49,482 nt of DNA from the NCBI GenBank assembly GCA_017305055.1, contig JAFKMZ010000023.1, positions 1 to 49,482 on the forward strand, read 5' to 3'. Both the position numbers and the translations under genes were made by a program. Source of the DNA: Lysobacterales bacterium (GTDB lineage Bacteria; Pseudomonadota; Gammaproteobacteria; Xanthomonadales; Rhodanobacteraceae). The notes under the pieces were generated by a model. The model worked only from the letters and a program-made list of their open reading frames with translations. It had not been told where the DNA came from and did no database searches. This document shows, in pieces, positions 24,350-32,532 of the stretch; position 1 is the stretch's first letter, and the number at the start of each line of letters is the position of its first letter.

Positions 24350-26299
24350 CTATCCAACCGTAGGGCCTCGCATTCGACCAATCTCCCAACTCACGTTCGA
24401 GCCACGCACCGTTACTGCAATCTGCTGCCCCATCCGCTGTTCGATGACCGGCTTCCACGGAACCAGGCTGAATCCCATGCCGTCGTCCAGCATGGCGTAG
24501 CGCCCGCTGGCCAGCAGCACGCTGCGCCGGTAGATACCGGCTACGCGTTGCCCGTCGGTCACCAGCCGATGCTCCAGGCCGGTTTCGGCCGCGATGTCAC
24601 GCGCGGCCTTCGCCAACTCACGGCTACGCAGCGTCGCCAGTAGGTTGGGCGCCAGAATCACTCGCTGCCCGCGCCGTTCAGCTAGCCCCTGTTCCACCAG
24701 GAAGTCGGTACGTTGGCGCAGCGTGTCCCTCACCTCTCCACCAAAGCCCATGGCGCCCAACCCCCTGCCGCCACCAATCAACTGCTGGTCCAGCCAGGTG
24801 GCACCGATCACGTGGGTCTGTCGTTCAATGGGCAGGTGTGACTTCAGTTCGACCGCGACGCCACCGCCCAGGCGCCGGCTGTCGTATTGGCGGCCCCGTT
24901 CGGGTAGATCGCCGGGCACGCGCCATAGCCCCTCGGCGATGCGCTCCACAATGCCGGCGCGGCGCAAGGCTTCGAGCCGGCGCACGTGCGCGGCAACCAC
25001 TTCGTGCGGATCGCGGTGGGGCGCAATCGGGCCTTGGGCGACAGCCAGATGCTGGTCGGTGCGGTAGAGACCATCGACGGCCAGTGCGGCGATGGTCTCA
25101 TCCGCGACACGCACACCGGCGCCCCCCTTGACCTCGACGATGCTGCCGGTCGGGTACCGCTCCAGTTCCGACCGCGGCGGCAGCGCCACGTAGTGCGCTT
25201 TGCCGTCCGTGCCATCCACGATCAGATAACCCTTGTCGTACAGCTCGTCGGCCAACCCTTTGGCGGCGACCCGTCCAACGATGACGCGGCCGTCCTCCCC
25301 CGGCTCGAATACGGTCAGCTCACGTTGCGTGCCACCCATCGCCCGTTGCATGGTGCGGATGATGTCGCCGCGCTCGCCCATCGCCCGCAGGGTCGGCTCG
25401 GCCTCGACGTGGATCACCCATGCGCCGGTTTGCGGTTGGCTCGCCAGGCCCATGCGCTGCAAGTGTTGCAGGCGGCCGATCAACATCTCGCGCTGACGGT
25501 GCAACCGGGGCTCGTTGAGGCGTTCGACACGCACCTGGCCACCGACGGCTTCGCGCTGCAGGGTGCGGTCCAGGCTGGTCCAGCGCTCCTGTTCGACTTC
25601 GCGCGCGAGCGTGCGGTGGATCTCCTGTTCGGTACGCGGCCCCAGCCATTCGGTCGCGAGTTCGGCCGCGCGCTCGCGCAGGCCGCGGGTCAGGTACGCC
25701 TGCGCGATGATGAGATCGCGGCCAGTGTCGTCCTTACCGCGCAACACGATGTGTGTGTGCGGGTTGTCAGTGTTCCAGTGATCGACCGCTACCCAGTCCA
25801 GCCGCGTACCCAAGTCGGCTTCCATGCGGGTCATCAGGTGGCGCGTATAGGTGTGCAGGTCGCCCAGCTCGGCGCCGTCCTCGGGCGACACGATAAAACG
25901 GAACTGGTGCCGGTCACCGCGTCCGCGTTCCTCGAATGCAGCCAGATCGGCTTCGTCCGTCGCCGTACTGTATGCCCTGCCCGGCTCACCGTCGCGGCCC
26001 ACGCCCTCGCGCTCGATGTAGCGCAGGTGCGTGACGGTCGAACGCGCCCCGGCCTGCTTCAAGTACACCAGCCGCACTTTGACGGTGGCACGCCGCGAGT
26101 TGGCGGACAGCGACTGCCCGGTGAACCGGGCCGCCACATGGCCGCGCCCCAATCGGGAGCCGGGTGTCTTGCCGCGCCGGCCGCCGCTGGCGTTGGCAGC
26201 CCTACTCGTCTGGCGCAACACCTGGTTAATAAAAGCGTCGCCGCGGTGCTTTGGCGCGCCCGGCCGAACTCGAAAGCGGTCCTCGTCACGGCGACTCAT
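24350..26299 (-). CDS. traI: Relaxase with DUF3363 domain (TraI/VirD2-like)
   Basis: Mobilisation relaxase that nicks oriT and pilots DNA in conjugation. The 649-residue protein has a basic N-terminus, then a relaxase core (VRLVYLKQAGARSTVTHLRY, AFEERGRGDRHQFRFIVSPE) with the metal-binding histidines in DHWNTDNPHTHIVLRG. The long C-terminal part (from about 330) is the DUF3363 region common to relaxases of Tn4371-like elements. The ATG at 26299 overlaps the stop of the upstream ORF (ATGA). It is the last gene of a six-gene minus-strand run starting with parA. In related elements traG and the trb mating genes follow; here copper cargo sits on that side. Confidence 0.9.
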   Translation of the reverse strand: MSRRDEDRFRVRPGAPKHRGDAFINQVLRQTSRAANASGGRRGKTPGSRLGRGHVAARFTGQSLSANSRRATVKVRLVYLKQAGARSTVTHLRYIEREGVGRDGEPGRAYSTATDEADLAAFEERGRGDRHQFRFIVSPEDGAELGDLHTYTRHLMTRMEADLGTRLDWVAVDHWNTDNPHTHIVLRGKDDTGRDLIIAQAYLTRGLRERAAELATEWLGPRTEQEIHRTLAREVEQERWTSLDRTLQREAVGGQVRVERLNEPRLHRQREMLIGRLQHLQRMGLASQPQTGAWVIHVEAEPTLRAMGERGDIIRTMQRAMGGTQRELTVFEPGEDGRVIVGRVAAKGLADELYDKGYLIVDGTDGKAHYVALPPRSELERYPTGSIVEVKGGAGVRVADETIAALAVDGLYRTDQHLAVAQGPIAPHRDPHEVVAAHVRRLEALRRAGIVERIAEGLWRVPGDLPERGRQYDSRRLGGGVAVELKSHLPIERQTHVIGATWLDQQLIGGGRGLGAMGFGGEVRDTLRQRTDFLVEQGLAERRGQRVILAPNLLATLRSRELAKAARDIAAETGLEHRLVTDGQRVAGIYRRSVLLASGRYAMLDDGMGFSLVPWKPVIEQRMGQQIAVTVRGSNVSWEIGRMRGPTVG

Positions 26300-26739
26300 G
26301 CGGCGACTCCATACAAGATCATCGCAACCCGGCGGCGGAAGCACCCGATTTCTTCCATGCCTGCGCGACATTGCGCTTGAGGGCGGCACCGTGCCGCATC
26401 TTGGCGCGTGCCGCGCCACCCCCACGTGCAGACAGGCTCTTGGACCGGCCGCGTGCCGGTCCCTTCAATCTTGCCCTGCATCTTTCCCCGGCCTGACGGC
26501 ACGGGGGCGCGATGCCCCGGCGGCGCTGCGCGATGCGCAGCCTGCACGCCGGCGAGCGCCTGCCATGCCATCGGCATGGCGCGCTCGGGGCAAGCCGTCT
26601 GCACGAGGAAAAACACGTCGGCATGTTGCAGCGGATGCCGGACAAAGCGCGGCGCGGATGCGCTCGCGCTGCATGCACGGCGACGCTGCGGCGACACAGC
26701 GCTGCGCCGGTCCACATGCACGACGTCGATCGGCGTCAT
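26296..26739 (-). CDS. Unknown ORF linking traF and relaxase genes
   Basis: A 147-residue frame (MTPIDVVHVDRRSAVSPQRR...) that overlaps the stop of the TraF-type gene and the start of the relaxase by the same ATGA junction used through the operon. Those junctions are the main support. The residue content (many Arg, Cys, Pro) is poor, and the last third looks more protein-like in another frame (26319-26717 minus, ending RNVAQAWKKSGASAAG). It may be a gene with a frameshift near 26440-26480. Related elements often have a lytic transglycosylase or small hypothetical gene here; I see no catalytic motif for one. Confidence 0.4.
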   Translation of the reverse strand: MTPIDVVHVDRRSAVSPQRRRACSASASAPRFVRHPLQHADVFFLVQTACPERAMPMAWQALAGVQAAHRAAPPGHRAPVPSGRGKMQGKIEGTGTRPVQEPVCTWGWRGTRQDAARCRPQAQCRAGMEEIGCFRRRVAMILYGVAA

Positions 26740-27323
26740 GGCCTCTTCTCCAGCCATACCGGATGCGCCACACCGAGCACGGTGTCGGCGCGTATCGGCC
26801 CGAAATATCGGCTATCGAACGACGCCGGATTGGTCGTACTGAGCAGGAACAGTTCGCCAGGGCGAAGACGCCGGCAGGTAGGCCAGGCGTGCAGCGGTCG
26901 GCCTATCCCATCGGTGCGCAACACGGCGGCCACCGGCACGCCGTCGATGCGCACGATGCCCTCGGCGATGCACACCTGCTGCGGTGCGAGGGCAGCGACC
27001 GGCTTGAGCAGCGGAATGCGCGATGGCAGGTAGTCGCGCCGCGCGGCCAGTGCAGCGGCGGCGGCCGGCAACGGCACCAGCACGATGCTGCCGACGTGCA
27101 TCGCAGGTGACAGCGAGCCGGCATGGCGTGCAAGCGGATCGACGCGATACCAGCCGACCGCTACGCTGTCGGACGGGTTGTAAACCAGGCGCGGCAACGG
27201 CGACACGAAGGACGCCCAAGCCAGCGAAGCGAGGCCGCCGGCGGACAGCACCGCGAGCAGGAGGCGAGCGCACCGGTGCGAGCGAGGACGTGGCGCTGTA
27301 TCGGTGGTGGGAATAACCGTCAT
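26736..27323 (-). CDS. traF: S26-family signal peptidase TraF
   Basis: A 195-residue membrane peptidase of the TraF/signal-peptidase type that matures conjugative pilin. One N-terminal helix (RLLLAVLSAGGLASLAWASF) is followed by the serine box YNPSDSVAVGWY (Ser about 54) and the lysine box RIPLLKPVAAL (Lys about 103). Later TTNPASFDSRYFGPI is the conserved region near the active site. It overlaps the DUF2840 gene before it and the unknown ORF after it by 4 bp. All catalytic residues look intact. Confidence 0.9.
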   Translation of the reverse strand: MTVIPTTDTAPRPRSHRCARLLLAVLSAGGLASLAWASFVSPLPRLVYNPSDSVAVGWYRVDPLARHAGSLSPAMHVGSIVLVPLPAAAAALAARRDYLPSRIPLLKPVAALAPQQVCIAEGIVRIDGVPVAAVLRTDGIGRPLHAWPTCRRLRPGELFLLSTTNPASFDSRYFGPIRADTVLGVAHPVWLEKRP

Positions 27324-27841
27324 GACAGCGCCCTCCCCGCCAGCCAGGCGGCGTGCCGCTCGGTGGTGTAAACCGGCAATGGCCCACGCGCAACGAGCCG
27401 GTTACCCAGCATGCGCCAGTAAGCGGGCGATACGTCGACCGGCGCGATGCCCAATGCTTCGATGGCGTCGATGAGCGGCAGCACGAGGCGAACCATGTGT
27501 TCGCCTTCGGCGTGCAGCAGCAGGCATGCGCCCGGCCACACACCCGGGATGCGCTGCGCGGCATCCATCGACGTACATGCCTGCATCACCATGAGCTGCC
27601 AGCGCACCGTGCCGTAGTCGTTGGCCTCCCAGCGGATGCGGCAGAAGATCGATGCCGGCCAGAACGCCGCCACGCGCCGCCAACGGTCACGTTGCACGTG
27701 ATACGCCGGTTCACCGAAGCGCAGATAGAGGTTGAGACGATGCGCGATGTAAGCGAGCGAGACCCTAGTCAATAGCTCGTGATCGACGAGCGCTGCGAAT
27801 GGCGGCGGCGTGACCGCTGCCACTTGAGAAGACGCATTCAT
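27320..27841 (-). CDS. DUF2840 family protein
   Basis: A 173-residue protein with no known activity, of the DUF2840 type that sits between the ribbon-helix-helix and TraF genes in conjugative elements. Recognisable phrases are LVDHELLTRVSLAYIAHRLN, RFGEPAYHVQRDRWRRVAAF, and WEANDYGTVRWQLMVMQAC. No signal or membrane helix is present, so it is probably cytoplasmic. Its start and stop overlap neighbours by 4 bp, so it is co-translated with partition and transfer genes. Function is not known. Confidence 0.85.
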   Translation of the reverse strand: MNASSQVAAVTPPPFAALVDHELLTRVSLAYIAHRLNLYLRFGEPAYHVQRDRWRRVAAFWPASIFCRIRWEANDYGTVRWQLMVMQACTSMDAAQRIPGVWPGACLLLHAEGEHMVRLVLPLIDAIEALGIAPVDVSPAYWRMLGNRLVARGPLPVYTTERHAAWLAGRALS

Positions 27842-28089
27842 GGCGTGTGCTCCGGGAACTCGCGCTCCAGCAGCGCGCGCAGCAACTCGGCCACCGTCAC
27901 GCCCCGCGTGAACGCCGAGACCTTGATGCGCGCACGCAGCGCGGGCGTGATGTCGAGCGTCAGGCGCGCGGTGTAGAGGTCACCTTTCTGAAGGTCGGCG
28001 CCGTCGCCCTGACGAATCCACGCCTCGGCGTGAGGATTCGTCGGCGGACGTGTGCCGATGGCGATGCGCTTGCCGTGTGCACGACTCAT
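27838..28089 (-). CDS. Ribbon-helix-helix partition/regulatory protein
   Basis: An 83-residue protein starting MSRAHGKRIAIG. The C-terminal 45 residues (DLYTARLTLDITPALRARIK, VSAFTRGVTVAELLRALLER) form a ribbon-helix-helix DNA-binding fold. It follows parA with a 4-bp overlap, the usual place of a ParB-like or centromere-binding partner in small partition systems. It probably binds a parS-like site or the operon promoter. The ATG at 28089 is chosen for the ATGA overlap with parA. Confidence 0.83.
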   Translation of the reverse strand: MSRAHGKRIAIGTRPPTNPHAEAWIRQGDGADLQKGDLYTARLTLDITPALRARIKVSAFTRGVTVAELLRALLEREFPEHTP

Positions 28090-28724
28090 GACGACCACCG
28101 CAGCAGTTCGTCGGTCAGCGCTGTAATCTCGCGTGCGGCGGCGCTGCCGGGCGCCAGCTCGCACGCGAGCTGACCGGCCGCCACACTGTCGGCGAAGACA
28201 ATGCGCTGATGGATTTCCGATTGCAGCGATGGCAGCGGTTGTTCGGCAAGCGCACTGCGCGCCTCGCGGCCGATGACGGTGGTACTGACGCGCCGGTTGA
28301 TGACGAAGGCCGCATGCAGCGCCGGCCGGAACACCTGCGCCTCGCGGACCAGCGCCACCATCTCGGCACTCGCCCACAGGTCGTAGGGACTCGGTTGCAC
28401 CGGCACCAGCACGCGATCCGCTGCCAGCAGTGCCGAGCGCGCCAGCGCGGCGATGCGCGGCGGCCCGTCGATCACAACGTGATCGCTGCGGCGTGCCAGC
28501 TCCGGCGCTTCCTGGTGCAGCGTCTCGCGTGCAAGGCCCACGGCGCTGAACAGCCGTGGCAGGCCCTGCTGACTACGTCGTTGGGTCCAGTCCAGCGCCG
28601 AGCCCTGCGGATCGGCATCGAGCAGGATGACCTGCTGACCGCGCAGCGCCAGTTCGCCGGCGATGTGCGTGGCGAGCGTGGTCTTGCCGACGCCGCCTTT
28701 CTGGTTAAGCAAGGCGACGATCAT
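28086..28724 (-). CDS. parA: ParA-family partition ATPase
   Basis: A 212-residue Walker-type ATPase for element partition. It starts MIVALLNQKGGVGKTTLATH, with the deviant Walker A KGGVGKTT at residues 9-16. Walker A' and B follow (LLDADPQGSALDW, HVVIDGPPR). It is of the short type lacking an N-terminal helix-turn-helix, so operon regulation probably falls to the ribbon-helix-helix partner. The frame extends upstream to 28829 through a repeat tract; the ATG at 28724 gives the proper family start. It is the first gene of the minus-strand transfer operon. Confidence 0.92.
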   Translation of the reverse strand: MIVALLNQKGGVGKTTLATHIAGELALRGQQVILLDADPQGSALDWTQRRSQQGLPRLFSAVGLARETLHQEAPELARRSDHVVIDGPPRIAALARSALLAADRVLVPVQPSPYDLWASAEMVALVREAQVFRPALHAAFVINRRVSTTVIGREARSALAEQPLPSLQSEIHQRIVFADSVAAGQLACELAPGSAAAREITALTDELLRWSS

Positions 28725-28788
28725 GAGACGGTTCTCCGTGATGGAAAACGACTCGTTGATCGACCTGCAAAACGTGACAGCTTGGGCC

Positions 28789-28812
28789 GTTGCTGTTGCT
28801 GTTGCTGTTGCG
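28789..28812. repeat. Hexamer microsatellite, four copies of GTTGCT/G
   Basis: GTTGCT three times followed by GTTGCG, in the leader of parA. Such tracts can change length by slippage. It lies within the origin/partition intergenic segment; no role is known. Confidence 0.7.
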
Positions 28813-28854
28813 TTTCGGCAGTTGTCCACTGCAACGGCGTGGCGCCACTACCTG

Positions 28855-29022
28855 TTAGTGTTTTTAGGTTAGGTAAGTTAGAGACCGCGCAAATCCGCGT
28901 GGTGACTGGGCTTGCGGCCGATTTTGTTGCCTGATAGCACGAGGATGGGTTGCCTGATAGCACGATACTTTGGTTGCCTGATAGCACGAGGCCATGCACC
29001 GCTTGTCCTCGAGTTATCCCCG
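28855..29022. other. Origin-like segment with three iterons
   Basis: Between repA and parA. GTTGCCTGATAGCACGA occurs three times, at 28926-28942, 28949-28965 and 28973-28989, with 23-24 bp periodicity, so all copies face the same side of the helix. An AT-richer stretch with four TTAG units lies at 28855-28881. A DnaA-box-like TTATCCCCG (29014-29022) overlaps the repA stop. Direct repeats next to a rep gene are the usual binding sites of the initiator, so this is a likely oriV or copy-control site. Confidence 0.68.
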
Positions 29023-29841
29023 TGCTGTGGACGGCACCGGCCGGAAGGTCAGCAGCTCCGCTTTGCGGTCGGGCATCCATTCGATGCCGAGCACGTAGCC
29101 GGGCAAGGATTGTTTCGCCACCAGCGCACGCAGGTCGACAGCGAAGTCGTAGAAGCGCGCCATGCTGCCGGACTTGCGATACAGGTACGCGAAGTCGAAC
29201 TGCCAGCCGCCGGCCTGGCGTCCGCCGTGCTTGCGCACAAGGCGGTATAGCCAGCGTTCGATGCCGCCGGTGAGCCGGAAGTACGCCGGGTCGATGGTCA
29301 GTACCAGGGCGGCGTCGAGCACGCCGACGTAGAACCAGTCCGGCAGGACCAGTTCGAGGCCCAGTGACGTGCCGCGCACATCGGCCCGCTCCTTCCACTC
29401 GTTGATCCACGAGAAGCGATGCAGGCGCCGCCCGGTCGCCTCGCGGATCGAGGTGGCCACGGTCGTCGATTGCAGGCGATCCAGCGCGGCCTTGAGGCGC
29501 TGGTAATCGCGCAGCGACGTACCGCGCCCGATGAAGCGCAGGATCTCGTAGGGCGTGGCCTGCATCAGCCGCGAGGTCGGGATGCCGGCGTCGCGGGCTT
29601 CGACGATCTGGCTCGCGGCCCAGATCAGGATGTCGGCGTCCCAGATCGTGGCGATGCCGTGCTCCTGCGTGCCTTCCACGCGCACGGTCACACCACCGGC
29701 GCGGAAGTCGATCGGCGCCGTGCGCCGCGACTTCGCCAGCGAGAAGAACGGAAACGCCATCAGGTCCTGGCTGTCGCGCGGTGCCATGTCGCCCGGCAAC
29801 GCATGGAACAGCGTGAGCTGTTCGTGTGCCGGTCGGGACAT
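29014..29841 (-). CDS. repA: Replication initiator protein A
   Basis: A 275-residue replication initiator of the RPA family (PF10134-type) used by plasmids and by ICEs that replicate autonomously. Typical stretches are AFPFFSLAKSRRTAPIDFRA, TIWDADILIWAASQIVEARD, GTSLRDYQRLKAALDRLQST, and SGSMARFYDFAVDLRALV. The fold contains winged-helix DNA-binding domains. Three iteron-like repeats lie just beyond its stop. It lies upstream of parA on the same strand with a 289-bp gap. Because integrated elements also use such genes, it does not prove the window is a plasmid. Confidence 0.88.
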   Translation of the reverse strand: MSRPAHEQLTLFHALPGDMAPRDSQDLMAFPFFSLAKSRRTAPIDFRAGGVTVRVEGTQEHGIATIWDADILIWAASQIVEARDAGIPTSRLMQATPYEILRFIGRGTSLRDYQRLKAALDRLQSTTVATSIREATGRRLHRFSWINEWKERADVRGTSLGLELVLPDWFYVGVLDAALVLTIDPAYFRLTGGIERWLYRLVRKHGGRQAGGWQFDFAYLYRKSGSMARFYDFAVDLRALVAKQSLPGYVLGIEWMPDRKAELLTFRPVPSTARG

Positions 29842-29867
29842 GGCGAGGGGCGCCCACGCACCGCCGG

Positions 29868-30164
29868 TCAGCGCGCACGGCTGTCGGCCGAGTGCCGCTC
29901 GGCGTACTCGGGGTCGGACGTGGCCTCGAAGCTGCGCGCATCGGCCCAGGCATCGAGGTCGGCGACGGCGTACATGACGCGCCGACCGAACTTGCGAAAA
30001 CGCGGCCCGTCACCGATCACGCGCCGCTTCTCCAGCGTGCGCGGCGACAGTCGCAGATAGTCGGCAGCCTCGTCGTTGGTCAGGTAGCGCGGCGGCTGGG
30101 CGGTCACAGCGGATTGTGGTGCAGTGGTGTGGACGGCATAGGGCCGCACAGGAGCGGGTCGCAT
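29868..30164 (-). CDS. AlpA-like helix-turn-helix regulator
   Basis: A 98-residue protein with an excisionase/MerR-type helix-turn-helix: PRYLTNDEAADYLRLSPRTL then EKRRVIGDGPRFRKFGRRVM and YAVADLDAWADARSF. The N-terminal 25 residues are Ala/Pro-rich. AlpA-type proteins control excision or expression of mobile elements. I start at the ATG 30164 because GGAGG lies 8 bp upstream; ATG 30179 is in frame 5 codons earlier. It lies 26 bp upstream of repA and is probably co-transcribed with it. Confidence 0.87.
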   Translation of the reverse strand: MRPAPVRPYAVHTTAPQSAVTAQPPRYLTNDEAADYLRLSPRTLEKRRVIGDGPRFRKFGRRVMYAVADLDAWADARSFEATSDPEYAERHSADSRAR

Positions 30165-30247
30165 GGGGTGAGCCTCCATCGGTTGAGAGCGCCAGCCGCC
30201 ATGGCGCGGCCGGATGGAGGCAGTCTCGGAAAAGATCGGCGGCTTGC

Positions 30248-31012
30248 TCAGGGACGTTTTGCGGGCCGATGCAAACGTCCCTGTGCAATGGGCACGTGCT
30301 GGAGTAGGCGGCGGTAGCCGCCACGCATCAGCACGGTGCCGCGCTGTGCCATCCGACGCACGCGGGCGCGCAACGCGCTGTCGGCGTGCCAGTCGGCCGC
30401 GACGGCGGCCGGCCCGCACAGCGCCTCGGCCACCTCGCGCAACGTGGCACCCGCCAGTGTGCCATCCAGCGCCTGCAAGGTGTGCAGCTCCAGCAGCACA
30501 GCACGGCTTGGCCGTGCCTGGCTGCAAGACCACGCCGCAAGGTCGCCTGCAACGGGTGGTGGTTCGGGATCGCCGTCATGGACAGCGTGGACGCAGGGCA
30601 TACCGTGCCCTAGCGTCGGAGCAAGTGCGAAGTGCCACCAGCAACCCGGCGCCCAGGTCGTCAGTGCCAGATGTTGACCATCATGGAACAAATGCTTGTG
30701 GCCGGCCATGCGCCAGAGATCGCACGGCACCGCTCCGGGCGTCGGTGTCAGGTCGGGGTGGAACTGCACGACACCGGCCGGCTCGGGACACCAGGCCGGG
30801 TGCGCGTCGCGCGCATCCAAGTCCGGGTTTTCAAGCCCGAGCAAACCCCAGCGTAGCGCTGCGGCACTGGTCGGTCGGCGATGGTGGCACCACCAGTCGC
30901 GGCAATAGTCGGGATGGCGGCGCAGGTATTCCCAAGCGAGTGCCGGACCGTCCAGGTGCAGCACGTACAGGTAGGCGGCGCTGGGATGCCAGGCTTCATG
31001 CGAATCGCTCAT
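30248..31012 (-). CDS. DUF2285 domain protein
   Basis: A 254-residue protein seen in many proteobacterial ICEs. The N-terminal part begins MSDSHEAWHPSAAYLYVLHL, with DWWCHHRR and a run of aromatic residues. The C-terminal DUF2285 part is helical (LLELHTLQALDGTLAGATLR, EVAEALCG, SALRARVRRMAQRGTVLMRG), resembling a DNA-binding fold. It may regulate element genes. The ATG at 31012 follows GGAGCC; a longer frame to 31054 is less likely. The 3' end contains a hairpin (GGGACGTTTTGC at 30251 pairing with GCAAACGTCCC at 30271) that may act as a transcript end. Confidence 0.83.
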   Translation of the reverse strand: MSDSHEAWHPSAAYLYVLHLDGPALAWEYLRRHPDYCRDWWCHHRRPTSAAALRWGLLGLENPDLDARDAHPAWCPEPAGVVQFHPDLTPTPGAVPCDLWRMAGHKHLFHDGQHLALTTWAPGCWWHFALAPTLGHGMPCVHAVHDGDPEPPPVAGDLAAWSCSQARPSRAVLLELHTLQALDGTLAGATLREVAEALCGPAAVAADWHADSALRARVRRMAQRGTVLMRGGYRRLLQHVPIAQGRLHRPAKRP

Positions 31013-31366
31013 GGTGCGGGCTCCTGTCGATCGGCAGGACATCGCCACGGGCATCCGTAAACCAGTGCGCTATCGCCAAAGCATCATGTCGATAGGCGAG
31101 ACTCTGAGAAAATCAAGACCGTTTGGCTTCGGCGTGTTACGTGGCTCGTCCGGGTGCGACGGCGGCGCGTGTTGCTTTTCGGGCGCCGCACTGGACACGG
31201 TGCACAAGGTCGAGCGTGCGATAGCGACTCTTTCGGTCTGGCTTGCACCACAACGGCGCAGCAATCTCGATTGATGCCGATCAGGTCTGAACCCAGACGG
31301 GAATCGACGCAGCACGCCGGGCCTGGCTGACCTTCGGTGGCCTGCCACCGCAGGCCATGCGTTCGA
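31013..31366. other. Intergenic region, no gene seen
   Basis: About 350 bp between the DUF2958 and DUF2285 genes. Short frames exist on both strands but lack ribosome sites and family-like sequence. The promoter for the DUF2285-alpA-repA group should be here; I cannot place it. Confidence 0.4.
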
Positions 31367-31714
31367 TCAGTCGAGGATCGACCTGTTGAGGCGGGCCAAC
31401 CGTGTGTATTCCGACAGCGTGCGCATGGGCTGGAAATACTGATCGCGCAGGACTGGCCGATTCAACGGGCCGACGATGGCCGCGAGGTCCGACAGCCGGA
31501 TCGTACCTAGCTCGGGCATGCCGATACCCAAGTCGCACAGACCCCAGGCCGTATCGCCATCGGCGGGATCGAGCGCAGCCAGCAGCCAGGTCGCGTGTGC
31601 GTCCGGAGTAAACAGCTTGACCACCGGCAGCGGATCGAAGTCCTGCGCGGTGGTTCGGGTCTGGCCGTTAGCCAGCAGCTGCGTACGTTCGTCGTCGGTG
31701 ATGAAGGGATTCAT
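31367..31714 (-). CDS. DUF2958 family protein
   Basis: A 115-residue cytoplasmic protein of the DUF2958 family (MNPFITDDERTQLLANGQTR, FDPLPVVKLFTPDAHATWLL, DPADGDTAWGLCDLGIGMPE, LGTIRLSDLAAI). Family members are common on ICEs and plasmids near repA; function is unknown. The phrase ending YFQPMRTLSEY TRLA is typical of the C-terminus. The ATG at 31714 is preferred to 31732 since the family starts there. It faces away from the XRE gene at 32092, with a repeat-rich intergenic region between. Confidence 0.85.
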   Translation of the reverse strand: MNPFITDDERTQLLANGQTRTTAQDFDPLPVVKLFTPDAHATWLLAALDPADGDTAWGLCDLGIGMPELGTIRLSDLAAIVGPLNRPVLRDQYFQPMRTLSEYTRLARLNRSILD

Positions 31715-31739
31715 GATTGCAGCCCTCTGCAAGGATCAC

Positions 31740-32020
31740 TCCCTCGGCGTATCTGCTTCGCCTGTGTCAGTGTCCGTACGGAACCGCACAAAGCGGCTGA
31801 TGCGTGGATACGCTTTTGCGCAGATGCGGGCATCCACCGACCCGATTCCGTACTTTCGTGCGAAAGCACGGATGCGCAAGCCAGCACATCCGTACAGCCA
31901 CGAAAGCGCAAAGGCGGCACCGTGGGAGGTAAGAGAGACACGGATACGACTCTCCGGCTTTGGAGCCATCCGCACATGCGCAAATCCGTAAAGGCGCGGA
32001 TGCGGAAGACGCTCCAATTA
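31740..32020. repeat. Intergenic segment with many short direct and inverted repeats
   Basis: This stretch is built of recurring short words in both orientations: GGATGCG (several), CATCCG, CCGTAC (three times), CGAAAGC (twice), and a palindrome TTTCGTGCGAAA near 31851. It separates the divergent DUF2958 and XRE genes. The pattern could be a cluster of protein-binding sites or a recombination-prone spacer. No gene is convincing in it. Confidence 0.5.
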
Positions 32021-32027
32021 AATGAAC

Positions 32028-32050
32028 ACTATAGATTGTAGTCCTATAGG
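32028..32050 (+). promoter_or_regulatory. Operator-like dyads before the XRE gene
   Basis: ACTATA (32028) and TGTAGT (32037) form an imperfect dyad with a 3-bp centre, followed at once by the palindrome CCTATAGG (32043-32050). TATAGAT here could also serve as the -10. Such paired sites overlapping a promoter are typical of small autoregulating XRE proteins; the gene starts 41 bp downstream. Confidence 0.45.
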
Positions 32051-32091
32051 GCGCGATCGGCTGTCATCTTGGTTTTTGGGGGAAACCATCG

Positions 32092-32394
32092 GTGACGGCG
32101 AAACTCGGGTTGGCGGCGGCATTGAAGACGGTCAGGAAAGCGCGCGGCCTGAGCCAGGAAGCGTTCTCCGACGTGTCCAGCCGTACCTATATGAGTTCGC
32201 TGGAACGCGACCTGAAAAGCCCGACCCTGAACAAACTGGCCGAGCTATGCGAGGTCATGGAGATTCACCCACTCACGCTGCTGACGCTGGCCTACGCTGG
32301 CACAAGCGAACGCAAGACCGAGCAACTGCTGGAGCAGGTGCGTCGGGAATTGCAAGAGATGGTCATCGCGGCGCAGCCCACTACCCACCGTTGA
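32092..32394 (+). CDS. XRE-family transcriptional regulator
   Basis: A 100-residue DNA-binding protein. Residues 5-60 form a Cro/C1-type helix-turn-helix (LGLAAALKTVRKARGLSQEA, SSRTYMSSLERDLKSPTLNK, LAELCEVMEIHPLTLLTLAY). The remainder is a helical tail. It starts at GTG 32092 with GGGGGAAA upstream; no ATG fits. It lies 138 bp before the TIR gene on the same strand and behind an operator-like pair of dyads, so it may control itself and perhaps the defence gene. Small regulators like this often control ICE transfer. Confidence 0.87.
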   Translation: MTAKLGLAAALKTVRKARGLSQEAFSDVSSRTYMSSLERDLKSPTLNKLAELCEVMEIHPLTLLTLAYAGTSERKTEQLLEQVRRELQEMVIAAQPTTHR

Positions 32395-32532
32395 TCTCGG
32401 GTAAATTGAACCCGATGGATCCCGACGGGGCCGCTTGCTGTTCATGCGCCACGGAAGGCCCCTCTTCGATCGACACGCAAGGTCACGCCTTGGCGCTCTG
32501 CGTGCCACGGTTTCAAGTTGAATAGGACGCCG

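Noticed and set aside
24986-26380. 464-residue plus-strand frame opposite the relaxase
   Set aside because: Antisense shadow; the relaxase frame has the histidine motif and operon overlaps.
31070-31348. 92-residue minus-strand ORF in the DUF2958/DUF2285 gap
   Set aside because: Arg/Pro-rich, no ribosome site, no known family.
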